Shown here piece after piece: positions 27,725 through 35,620 of a DNA stretch of 64,000 nucleotides. The stretch covers positions 682,001 through 746,000 of the forward strand of contig NZ_VUKD01000001.1 of assembly GCF_009193155.1 (NCBI RefSeq), read 5' to 3'. The position numbers and the translations under genes were made by a program. The notes below the pieces were generated by a model that saw nothing but the letters and a program-made list of their open reading frames with translations, did no database searches and had not been told where the DNA came from. Each line of letters begins with the position of its first letter. Position 1 is the stretch's first letter. The DNA is from Georgenia subflava. Lineage in GTDB: Bacteria; Actinomycetota; Actinomycetes; Actinomycetales; Actinomycetaceae.

Positions 27725-28330
27725 ATGACCGACGACGCCCCGCAGGACCTGCGCACCAGGCGTCGCCTGGACACCCAGCACGAGATCCACCAGGCCGCGC
27801 TCCAGCTGTTCGAGGAGCAGGGGGTGCGCGAGACGACCGTGCCGCAGATCGCCGACCGGGCCGGCGTCTCCCCGCGGACCTTCTTCCGGTACTTCTCCAC
27901 CAAGGAGCAGGCAGCCCTGCCCGGCCAGCGCCGGTTGCTGGACGCGATCGAGACGCTCGAGATCTCGGGCGACGACGTCGCCGCCGCGATGCGTGCCGTC
28001 GAGGCCGCCATGGAGGCAGTGATCGGCCGCGAGCACGAGGCCGGGCTCGCCGAGCACCGCCGCGTCGCGGCGCTGCTGGCGCGCGAGTCGGACCTCCGGG
28101 CGCTCGCCGCCTCGCAGGAACGGACGCTCACCGCACGGCTGCGCGCCCGGCTCGCCGAGCTGCTCACCGACCACGACCCGGTGACCGTGCTGCTCGTCGC
28201 CGAGGTCGCCGTCGCCGTGTGGCGCGCGAGCTGGGACCGCTGGGGCGAGCTGACCGTCGCAGGTGAGGTCAACGACCCGACGGAGGTCTATCGCCGCTGC
28301 CGCGAGGCTCTGCGGGAGGTCGTCGCCTAA
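27725..28330 (+). CDS. TetR-family transcriptional repressor of the efflux gene
   Basis: 201 residues. Residues ~12-62 form a TetR helix-turn-helix: IHQAALQLFEEQGVRETTVPQIADRAGVSPRTFFRYFSTKE. The rest is a helical ligand-binding domain without a recognisable subfamily. Encoded divergently from the DHA2 transporter and therefore probably its repressor, released by a transported compound. ATG 27725 has a purine-rich AGGAAAG six bases upstream. Its stop overlaps, by four bases tail to tail, the end of the large beta-helix gene. Confidence 0.9.
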   Translation: MTDDAPQDLRTRRRLDTQHEIHQAALQLFEEQGVRETTVPQIADRAGVSPRTFFRYFSTKEQAALPGQRRLLDAIETLEISGDDVAAAMRAVEAAMEAVIGREHEAGLAEHRRVAALLARESDLRALAASQERTLTARLRARLAELLTDHDPVTVLLVAEVAVAVWRASWDRWGELTVAGEVNDPTEVYRRCREALREVVA

Positions 28331-30891
28331 GGCTGGGCGGGTCCCGCCTCGCCCTGGACCACTGTGGCGAGCGGCGCGATGCGCAGGTTCTCCTGGTTGC
28401 CGGTGATCGCGTTCCGTGTCAGCCGGATGTCCTCGCCGGCGTCGATCCGGACGCCGCCGTGGTTCCCGGTGACCGTGTTGTCGGCGATGAGGACGCCGCG
28501 CGGGCTGCCGGCAGCACGACCGTCGGTGCCGTCGTCGTGGACGAGGCGGATGCCCCAGAAGCTCGTGCCGGTGTTGCCGGTGATGGTGTTGGCGCGCAGC
28601 ACGGTGCCCGGTGCGTTGGCCAGGATGACGCCGGTGCGCTGCGATCCGGTCCCTCCGGTGATGGTGTTGAACTCGATGTAGGTGTCCGGCGTGCCGAGCT
28701 CGACGAGGATGCCGTCCCGGTTGCCCGTCAGGGTGTTGTGGTGGACCCAGTTGCCTGGGCCCGAGGCGTCGTGCAGATGGGTGGTGCCGCCGGCGTTCCC
28801 CAGGGCGATACCGGCCCTCGACCCGCCGGTCACGGTGTTGTGCGCGATCTCGTTGAGGTACTCGTCCTGGCCGTGCACGTCGATCGCGTCGAGCAGGCTG
28901 CCGGTGATGCGGTTGTCGGCGAGGAGGTTGTTGTGGGTGGCGAACTGCAGCACGATCGCGTGCCGCAGGTGCTCGCCGTCGAAGGTGTTGCCGACGATGA
29001 CGTTGTGCCGGGAGTCGTTCGGGTCGTCGTACCGCTTCCCCTGCGAGCTGCCCTCGACGGCGATCCCGTAGCCGCGGCCACCGGGGCCGACGCTCGTGGC
29101 GTTCGCGATGTGCGAGCGGGTCACGGTGACCTCGCGCGAGGACTTCAGAGAGATGCCGTGCCGGTGGAACCGTTCCACCCGCACCTGGTCGATCAGCACG
29201 TTCGACGAGCCGATGCCTGACCTGGTGCCGAGGTAGATGCCGTAGGCGGCGGAGCCGAGCCCGGTGCTCCGGTCCCCGGTGTCCGTGCTCAGCGGGCCGT
29301 CGTCGGCCGAGGTGATCGTCAGGCCTCTGATGATGACGTCCTCGACGCCGGCCCCGGCGATCACCTCGACGCCGGCGGTGGTCGGGACGTCGAAGACGAG
29401 GCTCGTCCGGCCCGGTCCGTCACCGACGAGGTCGACGCCGGAGGTGAGCTTGAGGACGGCGCTGTCGTCGTCGGGGTCGGTGGTGCGCAGGTCGTAGGAG
29501 CCGGCGGGCAGGTAGACCTCGTCGCCGGGCTCCGCGACGTCGATCGCCCGGCGGATGGCGACGGCGTCGTCCACGGTGCCGACGCGCGGGTCGGCACCGT
29601 GCTCGAGCACGTTGATGCGGCTGCCCGTGGCGGCGACCGGCGTCGGCACGACGACGGGGTTGCCGCCGCGGTCGACGAGGCCGGGGAGGGACCAGTCGCC
29701 CGAGGTCGGCGCTGCCACCGGCTCGGTGGGGAACTCGGGACCGACGGGGTCGAGCGGCTCGTCGCCGACCGGGTCCGCGCCGTCGGGCTCGGGGAAGGGC
29801 GCCGGCTCCGGAGCAGGCTCGGGCGCGGGATCCGGTGAGGACTCGGGCGTCGGCTCCGGAGCCGGCTCCGGTGTGGGTTCGGGCGTCGGCTCCGGAGACG
29901 GCTTCGGTGTGGGTTCGGGCGTCGGCTCCGGCTCGGGAGACGGCGTCGGCCTCGGCGAGGGGGCAGGCGCCGGTTCGGGCGCCGGGGTCGGACGTGGCGT
30001 CGGCGCAGCGGGCGGGGCCGACGAGCCGGTCCTCGACGTCGGGAGCGAGACGGCACCCGCGGCGATCGTCTCGGCGCGCCGCACTCCCAGGGAGTCCTTG
30101 CCGTCCCCGTCCCAGTCGCCCAGCAACGTCACGTCGCCGGGTCGGCCGTAGGCGAGGACCTGGTCGGCCGGCCCGCCGGCGATGGAGTCCTTCATGTAGT
30201 ACATGCGCGACCTGCGCACCGTCAGGGTGTCGTCGGCGTCGCCGTCCCAGTCCCCCACGAGGACCTGGTCGGCGGCCTTGCCGTACGCGATGACGGTGTC
30301 CGCGACACCGCCGCTGATGCTGTTCTTGAAGTGGTAGACCTTGCCACGGCGCACGCCGAGGGTGTCCTGGCCGTCCCCGTCCCAGTCGCCGACCAGCACC
30401 GTGTCGCCGGGTCGGCCGTAGACGACCACCTGGTCCGCGTTCCCGCCGCTGATGCTGTTCTTGAAGTGATAGACGCTGCCGCGACGAACGGCGAGGGTGT
30501 CCTGGCCGTCACCGTCCCAGTCGCCGACGAGGACCGTGTCCGCAGCCTTGCCGTAGAGGAGCGTGGTCACCCGTCCACCACCGAGGACGTTGTCGATCGC
30601 GTAGCGGTTCCCGCGACGCGTGGAGAGGGTGTCCCTGCCGTCGCCGTCCCAGTCGCCGACGAGGACGGTGTCGGTCGACCGGCCGTAGTTGAACGCCCAG
30701 TTCCCTTTCGGGGTCCACGAGTCGTTGAGGTGGTAGGCCGTGCCGGTCCCTCCGGTGACGCCGGTGGACGCCGAAGCCGGGACCCCCGCGGCGGACGCCG
30801 TCAGGACGAGTGCGGCGAGCAGCGTGAGCCACCGTGACATGTGCGACGTCGCGCGGCGGGCTGGTCGCGCGGCTCGTGGTGACGGGGCCAT
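28327..30891 (-). CDS. Secreted right-handed beta-helix protein with FG-GAP-like repeats
   Basis: 854 residues: signal peptide (hydrophobic core LTLLAALVLTASAAG near 22-36, MSR at residue 18 is an alternative start), five ~47-residue repeats between 70 and 275 with the calcium-binding-looking core VLVGDWDGDGQDTL, a Pro/Glu/Thr-rich linker (about 290-375) and a C-terminal parallel beta-helix (about 400-854) rich in NTITGN-type turns. Repeats with DWDGDG are typical of FG-GAP/VCBS-like domains in secreted proteins. The helix resembles carbohydrate-active or adhesive folds; I see no catalytic signature I can name. A lipoprotein paralogue lies at 32423-33934. ATG 30891 has ccggagag as ribosome site. 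The 30892-31235 gap shows no gene. Confidence 0.8.
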   Translation of the reverse strand: MAPSPRAARPARRATSHMSRWLTLLAALVLTASAAGVPASASTGVTGGTGTAYHLNDSWTPKGNWAFNYGRSTDTVLVGDWDGDGRDTLSTRRGNRYAIDNVLGGGRVTTLLYGKAADTVLVGDWDGDGQDTLAVRRGSVYHFKNSISGGNADQVVVYGRPGDTVLVGDWDGDGQDTLGVRRGKVYHFKNSISGGVADTVIAYGKAADQVLVGDWDGDADDTLTVRRSRMYYMKDSIAGGPADQVLAYGRPGDVTLLGDWDGDGKDSLGVRRAETIAAGAVSLPTSRTGSSAPPAAPTPRPTPAPEPAPAPSPRPTPSPEPEPTPEPTPKPSPEPTPEPTPEPAPEPTPESSPDPAPEPAPEPAPFPEPDGADPVGDEPLDPVGPEFPTEPVAAPTSGDWSLPGLVDRGGNPVVVPTPVAATGSRINVLEHGADPRVGTVDDAVAIRRAIDVAEPGDEVYLPAGSYDLRTTDPDDDSAVLKLTSGVDLVGDGPGRTSLVFDVPTTAGVEVIAGAGVEDVIIRGLTITSADDGPLSTDTGDRSTGLGSAAYGIYLGTRSGIGSSNVLIDQVRVERFHRHGISLKSSREVTVTRSHIANATSVGPGGRGYGIAVEGSSQGKRYDDPNDSRHNVIVGNTFDGEHLRHAIVLQFATHNNLLADNRITGSLLDAIDVHGQDEYLNEIAHNTVTGGSRAGIALGNAGGTTHLHDASGPGNWVHHNTLTGNRDGILVELGTPDTYIEFNTITGGTGSQRTGVILANAPGTVLRANTITGNTGTSFWGIRLVHDDGTDGRAAGSPRGVLIADNTVTGNHGGVRIDAGEDIRLTRNAITGNQENLRIAPLATVVQGEAGPAQP

Positions 30892-31235
30892 GGGTCTCTC
30901 CGGCTAGGCATTCGTGTCCATCGCTGCCCGGGCCCGCGAGGACCGGGCGGGACTGGGCGAACCGACGTGCGGGACGTCCCGGTCGCTCAGGACGTCCACA
31001 TCAGTCAGATCGGCAAGCACCTGGCGCCGATCATCGGTCGCGCATGCAGGAAAGATCACGCCGGGCGCCGGCTCAGGCTTCGCTGCGGCCCGGTGGCGGA
31101 GACCACCCCAGGAGTGAGACGCCACGCCTTCGGCGACGGCCGGTCACTGCGTTCCGGGCGGCCCTCCGGACCATCGCCCGGCAGACAAGGACCGCGCCGG
31201 CCCGCCCAGAGAGGGGAGTCGTTGCGCTGTTCCTG

Positions 31236-31308
31236 TGCGCCCGGAGGGACTCGAACCCCCAACCTTCTGATCCGTAGTCAGATGCTCTATCCATTGAGCT
31301 ACGGGCGC
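31236..31308 (-). tRNA. tRNA-Arg (anticodon ACG)
   Basis: The complement gives an acceptor arm gcgcccg (31308-31302) pairing with cgggcgc (31243-31237), D-arm agctcaatggatagagc, anticodon stem and loop ctgactACGgatcag, and T-arm ggttcgagtcc. Discriminator base A; CCA is not encoded. It reads leftward. No nearby U-rich terminator is obvious. Confidence 0.97.
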
Positions 31309-31395
31309 GTGGCCGCTTGGGCCGGGGTCGATGCTATCGCGCCGCTGCCGCACGATCCAATCGCGCCCGCCGTGAGGGTGGTCACGCGCATCGAC

Positions 31396-32151
31396 TCAGA
31401 CGAGCTCGGCGACCGGCGTGAGCAGGTACCGGCCGACCATCCCGACGGAGCCGCCGAGCGTGTCCAGGAACTCCTTGCGCAGGTGCGGGATGCCGTCGAT
31501 CTGCCAGAGCACGCCGGCGTTGACCCACGCGGCGTCCCGCGCGCGGGCGATGCTCCAGTTGCCGACGAGGCTCACCACCGGCGCGAGGCTGCGGTCGACG
31601 TCGAGGGCCACGCCCCGCAGGAACGACTGCCGCACCTCCTCGTGCACCTCGGCGAGGATGGCGGAGACCGCGTCGTAGTCCTGCTGGACGCCGGGCCGGT
31701 CGAGCGTGAGCCCGAGCTGGCGGCACGTCCGGACGAGCGCGACTGGCAGGTCGTGGTTGATGTGGGCGTTCATCCCGGCCAGGGCGAACTGGATCGGCTC
31801 GCAACGGTGGCTGCGCCGCTCGAACACCGGGGCCCACGCACGGGCCACCGAGTCCGGGGCAGCCGTGAGCTGGTCGAGGTAGAGCGTGGCGAAGACGATG
31901 TCGAGCCGGGTCATGAACTCCCGGTTCACGAACGCTCCCTCGGCGATCCGGCTCCCCACCAGCTCGGTGACGCGCAGGTACATCCCGTTGAAGGCCGCGA
32001 CGCCGTCGCCCGGCTCCCCCTCGGCCTGGACCGCGCGCAACCGTTCGACGACGGCCGCGACGGTGGGCGGCTGACCCGGCGGCAGCGGCTCGGGCCGACG
32101 ACGCCGCAGCTGGGACTCGATCGCGCGCACCACTCGCCTCAACCAGCTCAT
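31396..32151 (-). CDS. DUF5995 family protein
   Basis: A 251-residue soluble protein. The family's core is well conserved: FNGMYLRVTELV near residue 54, LDIVFATLYLDQL, AWAPVFERR and IQFALAGMNAHINHDLPVALVRTC near 130, with the two His that suggest metal or haem-like binding in this poorly characterised family. Function unknown. Start ATG 32151 is six bases after TATCGT (leaderless). It sits between tRNA-Arg and tRNA-Ser genes, on the same strand as both. Confidence 0.85.
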   Translation of the reverse strand: MSWLRRVVRAIESQLRRRRPEPLPPGQPPTVAAVVERLRAVQAEGEPGDGVAAFNGMYLRVTELVGSRIAEGAFVNREFMTRLDIVFATLYLDQLTAAPDSVARAWAPVFERRSHRCEPIQFALAGMNAHINHDLPVALVRTCRQLGLTLDRPGVQQDYDAVSAILAEVHEEVRQSFLRGVALDVDRSLAPVVSLVGNWSIARARDAAWVNAGVLWQIDGIPHLRKEFLDTLGGSVGMVGRYLLTPVAELV

Positions 32152-32198
32152 GGCCGGACGATACGGGCGCCGAGGACTGCGCCGGTCGGGAACGACGA

Positions 32199-32228
32199 AG
32201 CCCGAACCCCAGGCTGAGGGTTCGGGCT
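32199..32228 (-). terminator. Terminator of the tRNA-Ser(GCT) gene
   Basis: agcccgaaccc (32199-32209) and gggttcgggct (32218-32228) form an 11-pair stem. On the minus strand the stem is followed by ttcgtcgttcc, a U-rich tail, 29 bases beyond the tRNA-Ser 3' end. Confidence 0.85.
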
Positions 32229-32256
32229 GTCCGCGACGTCTTGCGACGTCACACGG

Positions 32257-32345
32257 CGGAGACGGTGGGATTTGAACCCACGGACGGGTTACCCCGTCAC
32301 ATCCTTAGCAGGGATGCGCACTAGACCAGACTATGCGACGTCTCC
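32257..32345 (-). tRNA. tRNA-Ser (anticodon GCT)
   Basis: Complement: acceptor ggagacg (32345-32339) pairs with cgtctcc (32264-32258), discriminator G (Ser-type), anticodon loop ctGCTaa, a long variable arm gacggggtaacccgtc, and T-loop ttcaaat. 89 nucleotides. Confidence 0.97.
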
Positions 32346-32422
32346 CGGTCACCGGACAGCGTAGCGGGAGCACCGGCCGCGACCAAAACCACCGGACCCG
32401 CACGCTGACTCCCGCGAGCCGG

Positions 32423-33934
32423 TCACGCGTCCGGCCCGGACACCTCCGCCCGGTCCGCCACGCGCACCTCCGTGCCGTCGATCCGACGGAGCACGTTCTC
32501 GCCCATCTCGATCTCCTCGCCGGCGTCGACCCGGATGCCGTTCGCACTGTCAATGATCGTGTTACCGACGATCCGGACGTCCTCCGGGACGCCGACGCCG
32601 CGACCGTCGGCGCCGTCGTCCTCCGTCAGCCGGATGGCCCAGAAGTCCTCGGCATCGGCGTCGGTGATCGTGTTGCCACGAACCACGGTGCCCGGCGCGT
32701 TCCGCAGCTCGATGCCCACCTCGGCGCCGTCACCGCCGGTGATGTCGTTGTTCTCGACCAGCGTGTCCGGTGTCCCGAGGATGACGAGGATCCCCTGCCG
32801 GTTCCCCTCCAGGACGTTCTCGTGCACCCAGTTGCCGGGGCCGGTGGCGTCGTGCTTGTTGTTCTCGCCGCCCGAGTTCCCCAGCGCGATCCCCGCCCGC
32901 TCGCCGTCGCGCACCGTGTTGCCGCGGACCTCGTTCAGGTATTCGCCCTCACCGTGCAGGTCGATCGCGTCGAGGATGCTCCCGTCGATCTCGTTGTCGG
33001 CCACCAGGTTGTTGTGGGTGGGGAACTGCAGGAGGATCGCGTGCCGCAGGTGCTCGCCGTCGAAGGTGTTGTCGACGACGACGTTGTGGCGCGAGTCGTC
33101 GTCCTCGTCGTAGAGACGCTCGTCCGCCTGCCCCTCGACGGCGATCCCGTAGCCGGAGCCGCCCGCCCCGACGCTCGTGGCGTCCGCGAGCCGACAGCCG
33201 GTGATCGTGACCTCCCGGCTGGACTTCAGCGAGATGCCGTGCCGCTGGAATCGCTCGACGTGCACGCCGTCGATCAGCACGCGTGCACTGCCCTGACCGT
33301 CCCGGGCACCGAGGTGGATCCCGAACATGGGTCCGCCGCCGGCGTCGTCGTCGTCCGGGTCCTCCCCGAGCGGCCCGTCGTAGGTGGAGGTGATGGTGAG
33401 GTCGGCGACGATGACGTCCTCGACCGCCCGGCCGCGCACGACCCGGCTGTCGTCCTCGCCGTCGAACGAGGTGCGGAGGATCGTCTCGTCAGCCCCGGCG
33501 CCGCGCAGGTCCACGCCGCTGCGCAGGACGATGTTCGCGTCCTCGTCGTCCTCGTCGGTGGAGCGCAGGTCGTAGGTGCCGGCGGGGAGCACCACCTCGT
33601 CGCCCTCCTCGGCCGCGGCGATGGCGTCGCGGATCGCGGCGGCGTCATCGCCGGAGTCCGGCTCCGGGTCGGCGCCGAAGTCCGTGACGTCCAGCGACTC
33701 CCCGGTTGCCGGCTCCGGCACCGGCACCTCCACGGGACTGCCCGCGCGGTCGACCAGACCGGGCGCGGACCAGTCACCGGAGCTCGGCGCCGCCGAGGCG
33801 GTCGGTGCGGGTGTCGGGCTCTCGGTCGGTGCCGGCGTCGGGCTGTCGCTGCCGTCGTCGGTACAGCCGGCGAGCACCAGGGCAGCGGCGGCGACGCCGA
33901 CCAGCACCTGCGCCCGCGCCGTCGCACACCTCAT
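32423..33934 (-). CDS. Beta-helix lipoprotein, paralogue of 28327-30891
   Basis: 503 residues. The N terminus carries a lipoprotein signal (LVGVAAAALVLAGC, Cys24), a short Thr/Pro linker, then the same parallel beta-helix as the larger protein, with stretches in common such as RHGISLKSSREVT, NTFDGEHLRHAI, DAID-x-HG-x-x-EYLNE and GPGNWVH. Compared with the paralogue it lacks the FG-GAP-like repeats and is strongly acidic (many Asp/Glu in loops). So one copy is anchored by lipid, the other secreted or wall-bound. Substrate unknown. Upstream, the region to 34200 holds no other gene but a tRNA-like remnant. Confidence 0.8.
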   Translation of the reverse strand: MRCATARAQVLVGVAAAALVLAGCTDDGSDSPTPAPTESPTPAPTASAAPSSGDWSAPGLVDRAGSPVEVPVPEPATGESLDVTDFGADPEPDSGDDAAAIRDAIAAAEEGDEVVLPAGTYDLRSTDEDDEDANIVLRSGVDLRGAGADETILRTSFDGEDDSRVVRGRAVEDVIVADLTITSTYDGPLGEDPDDDDAGGGPMFGIHLGARDGQGSARVLIDGVHVERFQRHGISLKSSREVTITGCRLADATSVGAGGSGYGIAVEGQADERLYDEDDDSRHNVVVDNTFDGEHLRHAILLQFPTHNNLVADNEIDGSILDAIDLHGEGEYLNEVRGNTVRDGERAGIALGNSGGENNKHDATGPGNWVHENVLEGNRQGILVILGTPDTLVENNDITGGDGAEVGIELRNAPGTVVRGNTITDADAEDFWAIRLTEDDGADGRGVGVPEDVRIVGNTIIDSANGIRVDAGEEIEMGENVLRRIDGTEVRVADRAEVSGPDA

Positions 33935-34022
33935 GGAAGGCCCCCGTCGTCAGCAGGCACTCCCTCGTGCCCTGCTGCCAGTGAACCGGTCGGTGTGCAC
34001 GCCTGCACCTCGGGATCGCGCT

Positions 34023-34068
34023 GGCGGAGGGCAATGGAATCGACCCTTGGTGGGTTGTCGCACAACGG
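34023..34068 (-). other. Degenerate 3' half of tRNA-Ser (remnant)
   Basis: The sequence ggcggagggcaa (34023-34034) through aacgg (34064-34068) aligns with 34206-34252 of the intact tRNA-Ser(UGA) 180 bases away, with one gap and about five mismatches over 46 bases. It covers the acceptor 3' strand, T-arm and variable arm only. Such a 3' duplicate is the classical footprint of an integrated and later deleted element, but no integrase or attachment core is visible here. Confidence 0.75.
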
Positions 34069-34206
34069 CCTTCACCCGTCCTGCTCCGGCAGGGCGGGGC
34101 GCATTCGTCGCTGGGTGCGCCATTTCTGCACCAATCGCCTTGTCCGGCGCCTCAGAGCGCTCGCCGCGCGTGAGCCAGAATCGGCGGGAATTCAATGAAG
34201 GTTGGG

Positions 34207-34291
34207 CGGAGGGCAAGGGATTCGAACCCTTGGTGGGTTGCCCCACAACGGTTTTCAAGACCGTCACATTCGGCCGCTCTGTCAGCCCTCC
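34207..34291 (-). tRNA. tRNA-Ser (anticodon TGA)
   Basis: Complement: acceptor ggagggc (34291-34285) pairs with gccctcc (34214-34208), discriminator G, anticodon stem-loop acggtcTTGAaaaccgt with anticodon TGA, long variable arm typical of class II serine tRNA, and T-loop ttcgaat. 85 nucleotides. Confidence 0.97.
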
Positions 34292-34321
34292 CTGCCGCGG
34301 CGACCGGGGCGCACACTCTGT

Positions 34322-34360
34322 CCGAAGGGTTCGTACCGGATATCGGTACGAACCCTTCGG
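34322..34360. repeat. Orphan 39-bp near-perfect palindrome
   Basis: ccgaagggttcgtaccg (34322-34338) and cggtacgaacccttcgg (34344-34360) are exact complements around loop gatat. It lies upstream of tRNA-Ser(UGA) and upstream of the quinone oxidoreductase, i.e. between divergently read genes, so no gene here needs it as terminator. Neither side has a U tract. Confidence 0.8.
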
Positions 34361-34423
34361 GCACGTGCTGCGCCGGTCGGCCGGACCGGCGCCCACCAGT
34401 CTAGGCGAGCAGCGGCCGGGCCC

Positions 34424-34475
34424 GGCGCAGCCTGGGTCGGCCACCTGGTGGCGCAGCCTGGGTCGGCCACCTGGC
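34424..34475. repeat. Two 26-bp direct repeats before the quinone oxidoreductase
   Basis: Units 34424-34449 and 34450-34475 each contain gcgcagcctgggtcggccac and match at nearly every base. They lie 31 bases before ATG 34506, in or next to the promoter. Confidence 0.8.
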
Positions 34476-34505
34476 GACCTCGGTCTCGTGCGCGAGGATG
34501 GGCCC

Positions 34506-35474
34506 ATGCGTGTCATCACCGTCACCGACAGCAACGACCTCGTCCTCGACACCGTGCCGGACCCGGAGCCCGCGGAGGGCGAGGTCCTCGTGCGCGTCGC
34601 CGCGGCCGGGGTCAACCGGGCCGACCTGCTCCAGCGGGCAGGGCACTACCCGCCGCCACCCGGCGCGAGCGACGTCATCGGCCTGGAGGTCTCCGGCACG
34701 GTCGTCGCCCTCGGCGCCGCCGTCACGGGCTGGCAGATCGGCCAGGAGGTCTGCGCGCTCCTGACGGGCGGTGGGTACGCCGAGCTCGTCGCCGTGCCGG
34801 CCGGTCAGCTCCTGCCCGTCCCCGCCGGTCTGGACCTGATCGACGCGGCCGCCCTGCCCGAGGCGGTGTGCACGGCCTGGGCGAACCTCGTGGGGACTGG
34901 GGGGCTCCGCACGGGCGAGACGGTCCTGATCCAGGGCGGCTCCGGCGGGGTGGGCTCCATCGCCGTCCAGCTCGCCGTCGCCGTCGGCGCCAGGGTGCTG
35001 ACCACGGCCGGCGGAGCGGAGCGCGCGGCACGCTGCCGCGAGCTGGGGGCCGACGTCGCCATCGACCACCGGTCCGACGACGTCGTCGCCGCCGTCGAGG
35101 AGGCCACCAAGGGACGTGGGGTGGACGTCATCCTCGACGTTCTCGGCGCCGGCGGTCTCGAGGACAACGTGCGGATGCTGGCCACCGGTGGCCGCCTCGT
35201 CGTCATCGGCACCCAGAAGGGCCGCAAGGGCGAGCTCGACCTCGGCCGCCTGCTGACCAGGCGGGCGAGCGTGCACGCCGCGACCCTGCGGGCGCGCCCG
35301 CTCGAGGAGAAGGCCGCCATCGTCGCCGACGTGCTGGAGCGGGCCTGGCCCATGCTCGACGACGGCCGGCTGCGCGCCGTCGTCCACGACCGGCTGCCGC
35401 TGGCCGAGGCCGCGCGCGCCCACGAGCTCATGGACTCCGGCGAGGTCTTCGGAAAGCTGCTGCTGGTCCCCTGA
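34506..35474 (+). CDS. NADPH:quinone oxidoreductase (zinc-independent MDR family)
   Basis: A 322-residue medium-chain reductase of the QOR/PIG3 group that reduces quinones or enals with NADPH. The N terminus (GEVLVRVAAAGVNRADLLQRAGHYPPPPGASDVIGLEVSG) is that of the PIG3-like branch; LIQGGSGGVGSIAVQLAVAVGA is the Rossmann nucleotide motif; no structural zinc Cys is present. The C-terminal block DGRLRAVVHDRLPLAEAARAHELMDSGEVFGKLLL is typical. ATG 34506 follows GAGGAT by six bases, a possible leaderless start. It converges on the sugar transporter operon with a good terminator between. Confidence 0.93.
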   Translation: MRVITVTDSNDLVLDTVPDPEPAEGEVLVRVAAAGVNRADLLQRAGHYPPPPGASDVIGLEVSGTVVALGAAVTGWQIGQEVCALLTGGGYAELVAVPAGQLLPVPAGLDLIDAAALPEAVCTAWANLVGTGGLRTGETVLIQGGSGGVGSIAVQLAVAVGARVLTTAGGAERAARCRELGADVAIDHRSDDVVAAVEEATKGRGVDVILDVLGAGGLEDNVRMLATGGRLVVIGTQKGRKGELDLGRLLTRRASVHAATLRARPLEEKAAIVADVLERAWPMLDDGRLRAVVHDRLPLAEAARAHELMDSGEVFGKLLLVP

Positions 35475-35530
35475 GATCGGCCGTACGGCTGTGACCCGAT
35501 CGGTCGGGACAGGGCTGAGACGACAACGAA

Positions 35531-35570
35531 GAAGATCACCCACTCCCACGGGTGGGAGAGGGTGATCTTC
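35531..35570. terminator. Terminator between quinone oxidoreductase and sugar importer genes
   Basis: gaagatcaccc (35531-35541) and gggtgatcttc (35560-35570) pair exactly, with an inner ctccca/tgggag stem. On the minus strand the hairpin is followed by ttcgttgtcgt, so it can terminate the importer operon that ends at 35621. Confidence 0.85.
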
Positions 35571-35620
35571 CCTGTTGTGCGGTCCAGGCCCTGGGTGCAG
35601 CCGAGGCCGGCGTCTCGACC

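Noticed and set aside
30892-31235. Hidden gene in the gap before tRNA-Arg
   Set aside because: Short frames only, with shadow composition and no start signals; I see nothing identifiable.
34023-34068. Second functional tRNA-Ser gene
   Set aside because: Only the 3' half is present; there is no 5' acceptor strand, D-arm or anticodon arm.
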